Counted from the first letter of the stretch, positions 53,416-64,000 are shown. The stretch is 64,000 nt of DNA from Hyphomicrobiales bacterium (GCA_017305935.1 JAFKJU010000005.1:124001-188000), one strand, 5' to 3'. Notes: generated by a model not told the origin, from the letters alone. Program-made: numbers and translations.

Positions 53416-56400
53416 ATGAACGTGGATCTCTCCCGGCGCAGCTTTCTGAAGCTGGCGGGAGCAGGGGTCGCGGCAACGTCGCTCGGTGCGATGGGGTTTG
53501 GGGAGGCGGAGGCTGCGGAAGCGGCGCATGTCCGGCCTTTCAAGCTCACCACCACGACCGAAACCCGCAACACCTGCCCCTATTGTTCCGTCGCCTGCGG
53601 AATCATCATCTATTCGAAGGGCGACCTTCGCAAAGGCGAGACGGCCGATATCGTCCATATCGAGGGCGACGTCGATCACCCCACCAATCGTGGGACGCTC
53701 TGTCCCAAGGGGGCGGCGCTCAAGGATTTCGTCAAATCCCCGACCCGTCTCCAATATCCCATGCATCGCAAGCCGGGCGCCGATAAATTCGAGCGCATCT
53801 CCTGGGACGAGGCCCTCGATGGCATCGCGCGGCGGATGAAGGACGACCGCGACGCCAATTTCGTCGCCGCCAATGCCAAGGGCATTGCGGTAAACCGCTG
53901 GTCGACGGTCGGCATGCTCGCCGCCTCCGCCACCACGAACGAAACGGCCTGGGCGACCTTCAAATTCGCCAAGAGCCTGGGAATGGTCGGTTTCGATAAT
54001 CAGGCACGCGTCTGACACGGCCCTACGGTGTCCAGTTTGGGCCCAACATTTGGCCGTGGCGCGATGACCAACGCCTGGACCGACATCAAGAACACCGACC
54101 TCGTCGTCGTCATGGGCGGCAATGCGGCAGAAGCGCACCCCTGCGGCTTCAAATGGGTGACCGAAGCCAAGGCCCATCGCGGCGCCAAGCTGATCGTCGT
54201 CGATCCGCGCTATACCCGCACGGCCTCGGTTTCGGATTATTACGCGCCGATCCGCCAAGGAACGGACATCGCCTTCCTCAACGGGGTGATGAAATATTGC
54301 ATCGACAACGGCAAGGTGCAGTGGGAGTACATGAAGGCGTTCACCAACGCCTCCTACATCGTCAAGGACGGTTTTGCCTACAAGGACGGGCTGTTCACCG
54401 GCTACGACCCCGAAAAGCGCGACTATGACAAATCGAGCTGGGATTATGTGCTGGGCGAGGACGGGTTCGTCACCACCGATCCGACGCTTGCTCATCCGCG
54501 CTGCGTCTGGAACCTGCTGAAGGACCATCTGGCGCCTTATACGCCCGAGATGGTCGAGCGCATCTGCGGCACGCCGAAGGAGAAATTCCTGAAGGTGGCC
54601 GAGATGATCTCGGAATGCTCGACGCCGACGAAAACCATGACCTCGATGTATGCGCTCGGCTGGACACAGCATTCCAGCGGCTCGCAGAACATCCGCGCCA
54701 TGGCGATGCTGCAGCTCATCCTCGGCAATATCGGCGTGCGCGGCGGCGGCATGAATGCGTTGCGCGGCCATTCCAACATTCAGGGGCTGACCGATCTCGG
54801 GCTGATGTCGCATCTGCTCACCGGCTATCTGACGATGCCGAGCGAGAAGGACGAGACGTTCGAGACCTATATGTCGACGCGGCTGTTCAAGCCGCTGCGG
54901 CCGGGCCAGACCAGCTACTGGCAGAACTACAAGAAGTTCATGGTTTCCTTCCAGAAAGCCATGTGGGGCGATTTCGCCCGCGCCGACAACGACTGGGCCT
55001 TCAACTACCTCTCCAAGCTCGATGTGCCCTCCTATGACGTCCTGCGTATGTTCGAGCTGATGTATGATGGCAAGGTCAACGGCTATATCTGCCAGGGTTT
55101 CAACCCGATCCTGGCCTTCCCGAACAGAGACAAGAACACCAAGGCCCTGTCGAATCTCAAATGGCTGGTCACCATGGACCCTCTGGAGACGGAAACCGCG
55201 CGCTTCTGGGAAAATCACGGCGATTTCAACCCGGTCGATACGGCCGCAATCCAGACGGAAGTGTTCCAGCTTCCCACCACCTGCTTCGCGGAGGAGGAGG
55301 GATCGCTCACCAATTCCGGTCGCTGGCTGCAATGGCACTGGGCCGGCGGCACGCCGCCGGGCGAGGCCAAGCACGACACCTGGATCATCGCCCAGATCTT
55401 CCTGCGGCTGCGCGATCTCTATCGCAAGGAAGGCGGCGCCTTCCCCGATCCGGTGGTCAACCTCTCCTGGGATTATGCCGATCCCAACGAGCCGACGCCG
55501 GAGGAACTGGCCAAGGAAATCAACGGCCGGGCGCTGACCGACCTCATGGATCCCGCCGATCCGACCAAGATGCTGGTGCCGGCCGGCAAGCAGGTGCTGA
55601 ACTTCTCGCAACTGCGCGACGACGGCTCGACCATGTCCGGCTGCTGGATCTATTCCGGCTGCTTCAATGAGCAGGGCAACAACATGGCCCGCCGCGACAA
55701 CCACGATCCCGACGAGACCGGCGCCTATCTCGGCTGGACCTTCGCCTGGCCGCTGAACCGGCGCACACTTTACAACCGCGCCTCCTGCGACCTGCAGGGA
55801 AAGGCCTGGGATCCCACGCGAAAAATCATCGAATGGGACGGCACGAAATGGTCGGGCTACGACGTGCCGGATATCGCGCCGAACGCCAAGCCGGAGGACG
55901 TCGGCCCGTTCATCATGAACCAGGAGGGCACGGCGCGGCTATTTACGCGCGGGCTGATGCGCGACGGGCCGTTCCCGGCGCATATGGAGCCATTCGAATC
56001 GCCGGTCGCCAATGTCTTCAATCCGAAGATGCGCGGCAATCCGGTGGCGCGCGTCTTCCAGACGGATGCCGCGCAGCTCGGCCAGTCGGACGAGTTCCCC
56101 TATGCGGCGACGTCCTATCGCCTCACCGAGCATTTCCACTTCTGGACCAAGCACAACCGCGTGAATGCGGCGCTGCAACCGGAATTCTTCGTTGAAATCT
56201 CCGAGGAACTGGCGAGCGAAAAGGGCATCGAAAAGGGCGGCTGGGTCCGCGTCTGGTCGAAACGCGGTTCGGTGAAGGCCAAGGCCCTGGTTACCAAGCG
56301 CATCCGGCCGCTGATCTGCGACGGCAAGACCGTGCATGTCGTCGGCATTCCCCTGCATTGGGGTTTCACCGGCGCGGCGAAGAAGGGTTTCGGGCCGAAT

Positions 56401-56505
56401 TCGCTGGTGCCCTTCGTCGGCGACGCCAATATCGAGACGCCGGAATCCAAGGCGTTCCTCGTCAATATCGAGCCCACGACGCCGCCGCAGGAGGGTATCG
56501 CATGA
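53416..56505 (+). CDS. fdoG: Formate dehydrogenase (N/O type) alpha subunit, selenoprotein
   Basis: Periplasm-facing molybdopterin enzyme oxidising formate to CO2. One continuous gene of 1029 residues if the TGA at 54013-54015 is read as selenocysteine 200: NQARV[13 protein letters not shown] matches the active-site wording of E. coli FdnG/FdoG, and the same frame is open on both sides. The twin-arginine signal is [11 protein letters not shown] 4Fe-4S cluster is bound by C54, C57, C61 and C96 ([11 protein letters not shown] and LCPKGAA). The molybdopterin domains follow, with the C-terminal dinucleotide-binding domain at about residue 880. Overlaps the beta-subunit gene by 4 bp. Sulphite or other substrates are not suggested. 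Confidence 0.96.
54013..54044 (+). promoter_or_regulatory. SECIS element and UGA selenocysteine codon
   Basis: UGA is followed by CACGGCCCUACGG, almost identical to E. coli fdhF (CACGGCCCAUCGG). The apical hairpin is GG-[U]-GUCC-AGUUU-GGGCCC: six base pairs, one bulged U at 54029 in the expected place, and a loop with G-U at 54035-54036, which SelB recognises in E. coli. Confidence 0.9.
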
Positions 56506-57473
56506 TGGACAGTCCGCGCACCGCCGTCAGCAATCCCCCCGTGCAGCCGATGGAAACCAACCTGACGCCACGCGATCTGGTGCGGCGTTCGGCGACCGCG
56601 GAACTGCCGCCGCCGGAGCGGCAGCTCACCCCGGTCGCCAAGTTGATCGACGTCTCCAAATGCATCGGCTGCAAGGCCTGCCAGTCGGCCTGCGTCGAAT
56701 GGAACGATACCCATCCTGAGATCGAGGAAAATGTCGGGGTTTATGACAACCCGCATGACCTCACCGAAAACATGTTCACGCTGATGCGCTTTACCGAGTG
56801 GATCAACCCCGAGAACGACAATCTCGAATGGCTGATCCGCAAGGACGGCTGCATGCATTGCGCCGATCCCGGCTGTCTCAAGGCGTGTCCCGCGCCGGGC
56901 GCGATCGTGCAATATTCGAACGGCATCGTCGATTTCATCCATGAGAACTGCATCGGCTGCGGCTATTGCGTGAAGGGCTGTCCGTTCAACATTCCGCGCA
57001 TCTCCAAGGTCGATCACCGCGCCTATAAATGCACGCTCTGTTCGGATCGCGTCGCCGTCGGCCAGGGGCCGGCCTGCGCCAAGGCCTGCCCGACGCAGGC
57101 TATCGTCTTCGGTACCAAGGAGGACATGAAGAGCCATGCCGAGGAGCGCATCACCGACCTGAAATCGCGCGGCTATGAGAATGCCGGGCTTTACGATCCG
57201 CCGGGCGTCGGCGGTACCCATGTCATGTATGTGCTGCACCACGCCGACAAGCCGCATATCTATGCCAACCTGCCGGACGATCCGAAGATTTCCGGCATCG
57301 TCCAGGCCTGGAAGGGCGTCACCAAATATGTCGGCCTCGCCGCCATGGGCGTTGCCGCCGCCGGCGCGGTTCTGCACGGCATCTTCGGCAAGGCCAACAA
57401 GGTGCAGCCGGAAGACGAGGAAAACGCCGAAAAGCTGGTCGACGCGGCGGAAGGCCGGAAGGAGGACGCCTGA
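56502..57473 (+). CDS. fdoH: Formate dehydrogenase beta subunit (4Fe-4S ferredoxin)
   Basis: 323-aa electron-transfer subunit between the alpha subunit and the membrane cytochrome. Four iron-sulfur motifs are clear: [37 protein letters not shown] and CTLCSDRV with CAKACP. A single C-terminal hydrophobic helix ([20 protein letters not shown]) anchors it in the membrane. The ATG at 56502 overlaps the alpha stop (ATGA). A second ATG follows at 56505. It is exported folded with the Tat-carrying alpha subunit, as known for FdnH. Confidence 0.95.
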   Translation: MMDSPRTAVSNPPVQPMETNLTPRDLVRRSATAELPPPERQLTPVAKLIDVSKCIGCKACQSACVEWNDTHPEIEENVGVYDNPHDLTENMFTLMRFTEWINPENDNLEWLIRKDGCMHCADPGCLKACPAPGAIVQYSNGIVDFIHENCIGCGYCVKGCPFNIPRISKVDHRAYKCTLCSDRVAVGQGPACAKACPTQAIVFGTKEDMKSHAEERITDLKSRGYENAGLYDPPGVGGTHVMYVLHHADKPHIYANLPDDPKISGIVQAWKGVTKYVGLAAMGVAAAGAVLHGIFGKANKVQPEDEENAEKLVDAAEGRKEDA

Positions 57474-58159
57474 TGTCCATCTCCAAGGATGTGCTGCCCG
57501 GCGATGCGATCCACCGCGGCCCGCCGGTGACGGTGAACCGCTACGGCCCGGCCAAGCGGATCAACCACTGGATCACGGCCACTTGCCTGATCCTGCTGCT
57601 CCTGTCGGGGCTCGCTTTGTTCCATCCCTCGCTGTTCTTCCTGACCGGTCTGTTCGGCGGCGGGCAGAATACGCGCATGCTGCATCCCTGGATCGGCGTC
57701 GTGCTGTTCGTCAGCTTCTTCATCCTGTTCGCGCAGCTCTGGCGGGCGAACCTGCCCAATCGCGTCGATGTGCAATGGGTGTCGCAGATAAACGACGTCG
57801 TCGCCGGGCATGAGGAAAAGCTGCCGGAGATCGGCAAATACAATGCCGGCCAGAAATTCATCTTCTGGGGCATGGCCTTCTTCATCATCGTGCTGATCGG
57901 CAGCGGATTGATGATCTGGGACCAGTATTTCGGCGAATCGACGCCGATTCTGCTTCGCCGCATCGCCGTTCTCGTGCATTCGGTCTCGGCTGTGCTGATC
58001 ATCATGCTGTTCATCCTGCATGTCTACGCAGCGATCTGGACGCGCGGCACGCTGAGCGCCATGACGCGCGGCACGGTGACCGGCGGCTGGGCCTGGCGGC
58101 ATCATCGCAAATGGCTGAAAGAGCTGGCTGGACGCGGCCGGATCGATCCGGCAGAATAA
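57473..58159 (+). CDS. fdoI: Formate dehydrogenase gamma subunit (cytochrome b556)
   Basis: 228-aa di-heme membrane cytochrome passing electrons to quinone. Four helices carry histidine ligands, for instance KRINHWITATCLI, MLHPWIGVVLF, VLVHSVSAVLI and LHVYAAIWTRG. Its ATG overlaps the beta stop by one base (TGATG). GTVTGGWAWRHHRKWLKEL near the end is the usual cytoplasmic tail of the family. Confidence 0.94.
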   Translation: MSISKDVLPGDAIHRGPPVTVNRYGPAKRINHWITATCLILLLLSGLALFHPSLFFLTGLFGGGQNTRMLHPWIGVVLFVSFFILFAQLWRANLPNRVDVQWVSQINDVVAGHEEKLPEIGKYNAGQKFIFWGMAFFIIVLIGSGLMIWDQYFGESTPILLRRIAVLVHSVSAVLIIMLFILHVYAAIWTRGTLSAMTRGTVTGGWAWRHHRKWLKELAGRGRIDPAE

Positions 58160-58197
58160 ATTCCTTGAAACCCGTGGCCGGTCGGCCCGGAGGTGAA

Positions 58198-59115
58198 ATG
58201 AACACGTCCTCCACGCTTCAGCCCGATCCTTCCGTGATCGGCGGTATATCCAAGGCGCCGTTTGCGGTGCTCCCCCGCCTGCCGCAGCTTTTCGAGGATC
58301 GCGCCAAACGGTTCGAGGGGCTTGCGGAAACCAGCCGGCTGGCGTCCTACCTGCATTTTCTCGCCGATCTTTCCCGCCTGCAGGCCACTCTTTCGAACAG
58401 TCTTCCTCCGGTGCCGCCGCTCGATGCCGAACAGGTGGAAGGGGCGCGCGCCGCCGCCATGCCGCCCATCGACCGGCTGATGCTGGCTGGGCAGGCCGCC
58501 TGCCGCGAGACGCTGGAAGCTTTCCTGACATCGGCAAGAACAGTCGACATGCCGCAACAGGCCCGCGAGGCGCTGGAAGCGGTCATCGGCACGGATATCG
58601 ACACGCGCGGGTGGATGCTGGAAAACGTGCTCTCCGACACCATCCCGCCGGAAGGCGTCGCCCATCATCTGTTCGTGGCGGCGGCGGTGCAGGTCCATGC
58701 CGCGCGGCTGGCCGCGACGCTGGAGGCGGTGCGTCTCGTGCCGGTCGGCACCGGCGTCTGTCCCGCCTGCGGCGGGCGGCCGGTCGGCTCGCTGGTCGTC
58801 GGCGTGCATGGCGCCGAAGGCGCGCGTTATGCCGTCTGTTCCTGCTGCGCCACGCGCTGGAACGAGGTGCGGGTCAAATGCCTTGCCTGCGGCTCGACCA
58901 AGGGCATCGGCTACCGCGCCGTCGAAGCGGAAGAGGCCACGATCAAGGCGGAGGTGTGCGATAGCTGCCAAAGCTGGACGAAAATCCTCTACCAGAACCG
59001 CAATCCCTCGCTCGATATCGTCGCCGACGACGTCGCCAGCCTCGGCCTCGATCTGCTGATGCACGAGACGGGCTATCGGCGAGCGGGCTTCGATCCGTTC
59101 CTGATCGGATATTGA
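58198..59115 (+). CDS. fdhE: Formate dehydrogenase maturation protein FdhE
   Basis: 305-aa cytoplasmic accessory protein needed for active, membrane-bound formate dehydrogenase in E. coli. Rubredoxin-like Cys pairs are present: [30 protein letters not shown] and CDSC. ATG 58198 follows GGAGGTGAA. It lies between fdoI (38 bp) and selA (4 bp), so it links the enzyme genes with the selenocysteine genes in one transcription unit. Confidence 0.94.
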   Translation: MNTSSTLQPDPSVIGGISKAPFAVLPRLPQLFEDRAKRFEGLAETSRLASYLHFLADLSRLQATLSNSLPPVPPLDAEQVEGARAAAMPPIDRLMLAGQAACRETLEAFLTSARTVDMPQQAREALEAVIGTDIDTRGWMLENVLSDTIPPEGVAHHLFVAAAVQVHAARLAATLEAVRLVPVGTGVCPACGGRPVGSLVVGVHGAEGARYAVCSCCATRWNEVRVKCLACGSTKGIGYRAVEAEEATIKAEVCDSCQSWTKILYQNRNPSLDIVADDVASLGLDLLMHETGYRRAGFDPFLIGY

Positions 59116-59119
59116 GCCC

Positions 59120-60514
59120 ATGGATGCCCCCGCCGATTTTCGCGCGCTGCCTTCCATCGACCACCTGCTGAAATCGGAGGCCGCGGCGCCGCTTCTCGAC
59201 CGTTACGGCCGCACGCTGGTGACTGACGAATTGCGCGCCACGCTTCAGGATATCCGCGCGGCGATGCGAACAGGCGGGACGCCGCCGGACGAGGCGGGCA
59301 TTTTCGCCGCGCTTCTGGCGCGGCTGGAACATCGCGACCGCTCCAATCTTCGGCCGTTGTTCAATCTCACGGGCACGGTGCTGCACACCAATCTCGGCCG
59401 CGCGCTGCTGGCGGAGGAGGCGATTGCCGCCGCCGTCGATGCCATGCGGGAGGCGGCGGCGCTGGAATTCGATCTCGACAGCGGCCGGCGCGGCGAGCGC
59501 GACAGCCATCTGCGCGGCCTGCTCTGCGAACTGACCGGCGCTGAAGACGCGACGATCGTCAACAACAATGCCGCTGCCGTGCTGATCGCCCTGAATGCGG
59601 TCGGCGCCGGCCGCGAGGCCATCGTCTCGCGCGGCGAGCTGATCGAGATCGGCGGCGCCTTCCGCATGCCGGATATCATGGAGCGCGCCGGCGTGCGCCT
59701 CGTCGAAGTCGGCACCACCAACCGCACCCATCCGAAAGATTATCGCGGTGCGCTGCGTCCGGAAACGGCGCTGATCCTCAAGGTTCATACGTCGAACTAC
59801 CGCATCGAAGGCTTTACTGCCGAAGTGCCGGGCGCGGAACTGGCCGATATTGCGAAAGAGGCCGGCGTGGCGCTGGTCAACGATCTTGGCTCGGGCACGC
59901 TGATCGATCTCTCCCGCTTCGGCCTGAAACGCGAGCCGACGGTGCGCGAGGCGGTGGCGGAGGGTGCCGGTCTCGTCACCTTTTCCGGCGACAAGCTGCT
60001 CGGTGGGCCGCAGGCCGGCTTCATCGTCGGCCGCAGGGATTTAATTGCTGAAATCAACCGCAACCCGCTGAAGCGGGCGCTGCGCGTCGACAAGATCCGC
60101 ATCGCCGCACTGGAGGCGACGCTGAAACTTTATCGCGATCCCGACCGGCTGGCCGCGCGCCTGCCGACATTCCGCCTGCTATCCCGGAAGGAATGCGATA
60201 TCCGCCAACAGGCCGAGCGGCTGGCGCCTGCGCTTGCCACGCTGCTCGCGCCGCTGGGTTATGCGGTCGATGTCTGCGCCTGCGCCAGCCAGATCGGCTC
60301 CGGCGCGCTTCCGGTCGATACGATCCCGAGCGCCGGCCTGAGAATCACCGGCGCGAGCGGCGGCGCGCTGGAGACGCTGGCGGCTAGGCTGCGCGCCCTG
60401 CCGCGTCCCATCCTGGGACGCATCGGCGATGGCGCTTTGATCCTCGACCTGCGCTGCCTGTTGGACGAAGCGGGCTTCCTTGACAGTCTTTCCAGCGGCT
60501 TCGCCCCATCATGA
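59120..60514 (+). CDS. selA: L-seryl-tRNA(Sec) selenium transferase
   Basis: PLP enzyme that converts seryl-tRNA(Sec) to selenocysteyl-tRNA(Sec) using selenophosphate. 464 aa, normal for SelA. The N-terminal domain has [11 protein letters not shown], then [14 protein letters not shown], and Lys292 in [18 protein letters not shown] is the PLP lysine. The ATG lies 4 bp after fdhE and the gene overlaps selB by ATGA. Confidence 0.97.
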   Translation: MDAPADFRALPSIDHLLKSEAAAPLLDRYGRTLVTDELRATLQDIRAAMRTGGTPPDEAGIFAALLARLEHRDRSNLRPLFNLTGTVLHTNLGRALLAEEAIAAAVDAMREAAALEFDLDSGRRGERDSHLRGLLCELTGAEDATIVNNNAAAVLIALNAVGAGREAIVSRGELIEIGGAFRMPDIMERAGVRLVEVGTTNRTHPKDYRGALRPETALILKVHTSNYRIEGFTAEVPGAELADIAKEAGVALVNDLGSGTLIDLSRFGLKREPTVREAVAEGAGLVTFSGDKLLGGPQAGFIVGRRDLIAEINRNPLKRALRVDKIRIAALEATLKLYRDPDRLAARLPTFRLLSRKECDIRQQAERLAPALATLLAPLGYAVDVCACASQIGSGALPVDTIPSAGLRITGASGGALETLAARLRALPRPILGRIGDGALILDLRCLLDEAGFLDSLSSGFAPS

Positions 60515-62451
60515 TCGTCGGAACCGCCGGCCATATCGACCATGGCAAGACGACGCTGGTGAAGGCCTTGACCGGCGTCGACACCGACCGCCTGAAGGAG
60601 GAAAAGGCGCGCGGCATCACCATCGATCTCGGCTTCGCCTATGTGCGTGTCGCCGAAACGGTGACCGGCTTTATCGACGTGCCCGGCCACGAACGTTTCA
60701 TTCATACGATGGTGGTCGGTGCCGGCGGCATCGATTTCGCGCTGCTGGTGGTCGCCGCAGATGACGGCATCATGCCGCAGACCCGCGAGCATCTGGCCAT
60801 CCTCGACCTGCTCGGCCTCCGCCGCGGCCTTGTCGCCATCACCAAATCCGATCTGGCCGATGCCACCCGGCTGGAAGCCTTGCGCCTCGAAATCCACGCC
60901 CTTCTGGCCCCGACCGGCCTTGCCGCTGCCGATATTCTCGCCGTCTCGGCCGCGACGGGCGCAGGAATGGATGATCTCAAGGCGCGGCTCGCCGCGGCCG
61001 AGCGCGAGATTGGGGCGGCGCGCGCGAGCGGCCGCTTCCGGTTGGCGGTCGATCGCTGCTTTACGCTTTCCGGCGCCGGCACGGTGGTGACCGGCACGGT
61101 GCTGTCCGGTTCGGTCGCGGTCGGCGATCAGGTGGCGATCAGCCCTTCCGGTCTGCCGGCGCGGGTGCGTTCCATTCATGCCCAGAACGAAAAGGCGGAG
61201 CGCGGCATCGCCGGCCAGCGCTGCGCCCTCAATCTCGTTGGCGACGGCATTTCCAAGGAGGCGATTGCCCGTGGCGACATGGTGATCGACCCGGCCCTGC
61301 ATGCGCCGGCGGCGCGCATCGATGCCGAACTTTCCGTTCTCGCTTCCGAATCGAAGTCGGTCGGCGAATGGTTTTCCGCCCGCCTGCATCACGGCGGCGC
61401 GGAAACGGATGTCCGCATCGTACCGCTGGAACATCCCGTGCCCCCGGGCAGCCGGGCCAAGGTGCAACTGGTGCTCGACCGGCCAATCGCCGCCGCCGCC
61501 CTCGACCGTTTCATCCTGCGCGACGTCTCCGCCCAACGCACCATCGGCGGCGGCCGCTTCCTCGACCTGCGCGCGCCGCTGCGAAAACGCCGCACGACGG
61601 AACGGCTTGCTCTGCTCGACGCCATGGCCCGGCCGGAGGCCGCCGATGCCTTGCGCGCAATGCTCGATGTCCCGCCGTTCGTCGTCGATCTCATTGTCTT
61701 CGGCCGCGACCGCGCGCGTTCCGATGAGGAACTGGCAAACGCGATTTCTGCCAGCAATGCCGAGAGCATCCGCGCCGGCGGCGAGCGGCTGGCCCTGTCG
61801 CGCCGACAGCGCGCGGCACTGTCCGAGACAGTTCATGAAATCCTGAGCGCTTTCCATGCGGAAAATCCCGATCTGCAGGGCATGGGCCGCGAGCGGCTGC
61901 GGCTCCAGGTGACGCCGCGCCTGCCGGCGGCCGCCTTTCTGGCCGCGTTGAAGGCGGAGCAGGTTATGGGGCATCTGGCGCTGGAAGGCGCCTTCGTGCG
62001 GCTGCCCGGGCATGTGGTGAAGCTCAGCCCGCAGGAAGAGGCGTTGTTTGCCCGGCTGCTGCCGCATCTGGAAGGCGAGGGTCGCTTTCGCCCGCCGCGC
62101 GTGCGCGATTTCGCGGACATGTTTGGCGAGGACGAGCGCGCCATTCGCCGCGTGCTGAAACTCTGCGCCCGGCTCGGCCGGGTGGACGAGCTCCGCCACG
62201 ATCATTTTTTCATGCGCGAGACGACCGCCGAGATGGTGGAGATCATCCGTGATGTCGCGGCCGGAACGGAAAAGGGGGAATTTGCCGCCGGTCTCTTTCG
62301 GGACCGGGTCAACAACGGTAGAAAGGTGGCGATCGAAATTCTCGAGTTCTTCGATCGGCAGGGTGTGACCCTGCGGCGCGGCGATGTCCGCCGCCTCAAT
62401 CCGCATCGACTGGACTTGTTTGACGAAGACATTTCCAGAAAAAGTGTTTAG
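60511..62451 (+). CDS. selB: Selenocysteine-specific elongation factor SelB
   Basis: Brings selenocysteyl-tRNA to the ribosome at UGA when it binds the SECIS hairpin. 646 aa. GTPase motifs [22 protein letters not shown] and TKSD are intact; domains 2 and 3 follow, then four winged-helix repeats (from about residue 380) that bind SECIS, with the final one containing [19 protein letters not shown]. The last six codons and the stop come from a dispersed repeat (62430-62447), so the natural end may have been altered. Overlaps selA by 4 bp. Confidence 0.96.
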   Translation: MIVGTAGHIDHGKTTLVKALTGVDTDRLKEEKARGITIDLGFAYVRVAETVTGFIDVPGHERFIHTMVVGAGGIDFALLVVAADDGIMPQTREHLAILDLLGLRRGLVAITKSDLADATRLEALRLEIHALLAPTGLAAADILAVSAATGAGMDDLKARLAAAEREIGAARASGRFRLAVDRCFTLSGAGTVVTGTVLSGSVAVGDQVAISPSGLPARVRSIHAQNEKAERGIAGQRCALNLVGDGISKEAIARGDMVIDPALHAPAARIDAELSVLASESKSVGEWFSARLHHGGAETDVRIVPLEHPVPPGSRAKVQLVLDRPIAAAALDRFILRDVSAQRTIGGGRFLDLRAPLRKRRTTERLALLDAMARPEAADALRAMLDVPPFVVDLIVFGRDRARSDEELANAISASNAESIRAGGERLALSRRQRAALSETVHEILSAFHAENPDLQGMGRERLRLQVTPRLPAAAFLAALKAEQVMGHLALEGAFVRLPGHVVKLSPQEEALFARLLPHLEGEGRFRPPRVRDFADMFGEDERAIRRVLKLCARLGRVDELRHDHFFMRETTAEMVEIIRDVAAGTEKGEFAAGLFRDRVNNGRKVAIEILEFFDRQGVTLRRGDVRRLNPHRLDLFDEDISRKSV

Positions 62452-62540
62452 AGCATTTCCAGCAAGAGTGTGAAGCGGTTTTGCGTCCGGAAACGCGTGA
62501 AAACAAATAGATGGAGCGTTTCGAAGAAAGCGGAACGCTT
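62430..62540 (+). repeat. Rhizobial dispersed repeat with tandem 18-bp units and terminal hairpin
   Basis: CATTTCCAGAAAAAGTGT (62430-62447) and CATTTCCAGCAAGAGTGT (62454-62471) are direct repeats, 16 of 18 identical, 24 bp apart. The wording continues GAAGCGGTTTTGCGTCCGGA and ends in a 10-bp hairpin (62514-62523 with 62531-62540) just before tRNA-Sec. From memory it is a common rhizobial intergenic element. The first unit lies inside the selB frame. Confidence 0.75.
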
Positions 62541-62548
62541 CAGGCAGA

Positions 62549-62644
62549 GGAAGAGCGTCGTCCCCGGTGGGGCGTCCGGACTTCAAATCCGGGTGGGGCA
62601 GCGAGGCTGTCTCGGGTGGGTTCGACTCCCATTCTCTTCCGCCA
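62549..62644 (+). tRNA. selC: tRNA-Sec (anticodon TCA)
   Basis: 96-nt tRNA with an 8-bp-type long acceptor: GGAAGAGC at the 5' end, CTCTTCC-G-CCA at the 3' end. Anticodon TCA is at 62583-62585 in GGACTTCAAATCC, followed by a long variable arm (GGGTGGGGCAGC). It is close to E. coli selC in layout. Fourth member of the sel set in this window. Confidence 0.97.
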
Positions 62645-62671
62645 GCCGGCGTGTATTCCTTGAAAGCTATA

Positions 62672-63013
62672 TCAACAGGCCTTGTTGTCGGCGGGCTTTT
62701 CCGGCGGCGTCATGGTCAGGTCGAGGCCGCGGGCTGTCGGCGGTTGCCATGTCTGCGAATGTTCGGTCGCGCCTTGCGGATTGGTGCCGATTTGCACGCC
62801 GCCGGTGCCGCCCGTCCAGCCGGTGGAGCCGGCATTGCCGGGAGCGGTGCCATCGGCGCTCGTCCTGTCCGGCGGCGTCGCCGGCTCGGCCTTGCCGGAC
62901 GGGGTGGCGCAGGTGGTGATCGGGTCGACGCTCTTCGTCTGCGCCAGTGTCATGGGCGCCATGGCAAAAAGGGATATCGCGCCGGCGGCAAGGGCGGTCT
63001 TCAACCTGGGCAT
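62672..63013 (-). CDS. Secreted Gly/Pro/Thr-rich hypothetical protein
   Basis: 113-aa protein with a signal peptide (MPRLKTALAAGAISLFAMAP, cleavage near TLAQ). The mature part is low complexity: SADGTAPGNAGSTGWTGGTG and then QPPTARGLDLTMTPPEKPAD, ending in Cys. AAGGAGAAGG before the ATG at 63013 is a good ribosome site. Similar small exported proteins exist in rhizobia; function unknown. It lies between tRNA-Sec and selD, on the selD strand, 55 bp downstream of it. Confidence 0.6.
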   Translation of the reverse strand: MPRLKTALAAGAISLFAMAPMTLAQTKSVDPITTCATPSGKAEPATPPDRTSADGTAPGNAGSTGWTGGTGGVQIGTNPQGATEHSQTWQPPTARGLDLTMTPPEKPADNKAC

Positions 63014-63068
63014 GGCCTTCTCCTTCGCTGTTTGTTCAAAACGAAACCCGGCCCGTCCGGTTCCACGT

Positions 63069-64000
63069 TCAGGCCCGCACGACGATCCGCGCCGGTCCTT
63101 CCGACGCTTTTCCGACGATTGAAGCCAGCGGATAACCGGCGCCGCGAATCGTCTCGCAAATCGAATCGGCCTTTTCAGCCGAACAGGCAACCAGAAGCCC
63201 ACCGGAGGTCTGCGGATCGGCCAGAAGCAGCCTCTGCCAGTCCGGCAAGGCCTCCGGCAGGTCGACATCGGCGCCATAGCTCGCCCAGTTGCGCTGCGAG
63301 GCGCCGGTTATGAAGCCTTCGCGCGCCAGCGATTGCGCCTGGGAAAGGAAGGGCAGGGCGGCAAGGTCGACTTCGAGCCGCAGACCCGAGGCGCGCGCCA
63401 TCTCCAGCCCGTGACCGAGAATGCCGAAGCCGGTGACATCGGTCAGTGCATGCACATGCGGATCGTCGGCAAGATCGGCGCCGATCCGGTTGAGCAGCGT
63501 GGTCGAGGCCAGCATTTCGGCATAACAGCCCTCCGGCAGGGCATTCTTCTTGATCGCCGCCGAATAGATGCCGACGCCGAGCCCTTTGGTCAGGATCAGC
63601 GCGTCGCCCGGCCGCGCCCCGCCATTGCGCCGTAATTTTTCCGGTGAGCACAGGCCGATGACAGCCAGACCGTAGATCGGTTCGACCGAATCGATCGAAT
63701 GGCCGCCGGCGACGGGAATGCCGGCCTCGGCGCAGATGCTCGCCCCGCCTTCGAGGATGCGGGCGATGGTTTCGGGCGCCAGCTTGCCGATCGGCATGCC
63801 GAGGATGGCGAGCGCCATGATCGGCCGCCCGCCCATGGCATAGATGTCGGAAATGGCATTGGTCGCCGCGATGCGCCCGAAATCATGGGGATCGTCGACC
63901 ACCGGCATGAAAAAATCGGTGGTGGCGATGACGCAGGTCTTGTCGTCCACCTGCCAGACGGCCGCATCGTCGGCCGCTTCGCTGCCGACCAGCAGCAGTG
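63069..64000 (-). CDS. selD: Selenide, water dikinase SelD (5' partial)
   Basis: Makes selenophosphate, the selenium donor used by SelA, from selenide and ATP. The frame stays open to the window edge, so the N-terminus (with the catalytic Cys or Sec and Lys) is outside. Visible parts are [72 protein letters not shown] and [15 protein letters not shown]. SelD is opposite to selABC, hence separately promoted. Confidence 0.95.
   Translation of the reverse strand, partial: LLLVGSEAADDAAVWQVDDKTCVIATTDFFMPVVDDPHDFGRIAATNAISDIYAMGGRPIMALAILGMPIGKLAPETIARILEGGASICAEAGIPVAGGHSIDSVEPIYGLAVIGLCSPEKLRRNGGARPGDALILTKGLGVGIYSAAIKKNALPEGCYAEMLASTTLLNRIGADLADDPHVHALTDVTGFGILGHGLEMARASGLRLEVDLAALPFLSQAQSLAREGFITGASQRNWASYGADVDLPEALPDWQRLLLADPQTSGGLLVACSAEKADSICETIRGAGYPLASIVGKASEGPARIVVRA

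Noticed and set aside
53416-54015. Formate dehydrogenase gene apparently cut by a stop codon
   Set aside because: The TGA is selenocysteine: the frame continues, the flanking residues match FdnG, a SECIS follows, and selABCD are adjacent. It is one intact gene.

Overview
The window looks like chromosomal DNA of a Rhizobiaceae alphaproteobacterium (Rhizobium/Agrobacterium/Sinorhizobium type). It is GC-rich and densely coded. The gene orders glyA-nrdR-ribD-ribE-ribH-nusB, YceD-plsX-fabH-ihfA-merR, rplM-rpsI and clpP-clpX-lon-hupB are typical of that group, and two well-known rhizobial dispersed intergenic repeat types are present. No phage, transposase, CRISPR array or rRNA was seen. The two tRNA genes are tRNA-Pro(GGG) and tRNA-Sec.

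Region 1 (1-16.9 kb) is mostly housekeeping: the end of an L,D-transpeptidase, then glyA, nrdR, riboflavin biosynthesis and nusB, an MFS transporter, a proton-pumping pyrophosphatase (hppA), bamE, a cytochrome bc1 assembly chaperone, YceD/plsX/fabH for lipid synthesis, ihfA, a MerR regulator, an outer-membrane beta-barrel, two very small proteins and tRNA-Pro.

Region 2 (16.5-26.3 kb) is a polar-polysaccharide locus. A minus-strand operon (Wza-like exporter, glycosyltransferase, polyprenyl-phosphate hexose-1-phosphate transferase, Wzy-like polymerase, glycosyltransferase, small HTH protein) is divergent from a Wzc-like copolymerase whose kinase domain is degenerate, followed by a FemAB/GNAT acyltransferase. 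Content and order fit the Agrobacterium unipolar polysaccharide (upp) locus and the Caulobacter holdfast (hfs) genes.

Region 3 (26.3-39.1 kb) holds heme A synthase, a small-molecule kinase, argC, speB, rplM-rpsI, a crotonase, an EamA transporter, MetY with a CoA-binding partner, a cupin, a cytochrome P450 and a diguanylate cyclase. Region 4 (39.4-45.1 kb) is the proteostasis block clpP-clpX-lon-hupB, with a heat-shock-like promoter before clpP. Region 5 (45.2-53.3 kb) has a large periplasmic beta-propeller/phytase-like protein, an aldo-keto reductase and a YhaO/YhaN-like nuclease-ATPase pair.

Region 6 (53.3-64 kb) is a self-contained selenium module: formate dehydrogenase-N/O (fdoGHI) with an in-frame UGA selenocysteine codon and a recognisable bacterial SECIS hairpin, the maturation factor fdhE, selA, selB, selC (tRNA-Sec), and selD on the opposite strand, cut by the window edge. 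It encodes both a selenoenzyme and the whole route for making and inserting selenocysteine. The most interesting unexplained signals are regulatory: a perfect palindrome inside the fdo promoter, palindromes upstream of clpX and the crotonase gene, and a repeat element that supplies the end of selB.
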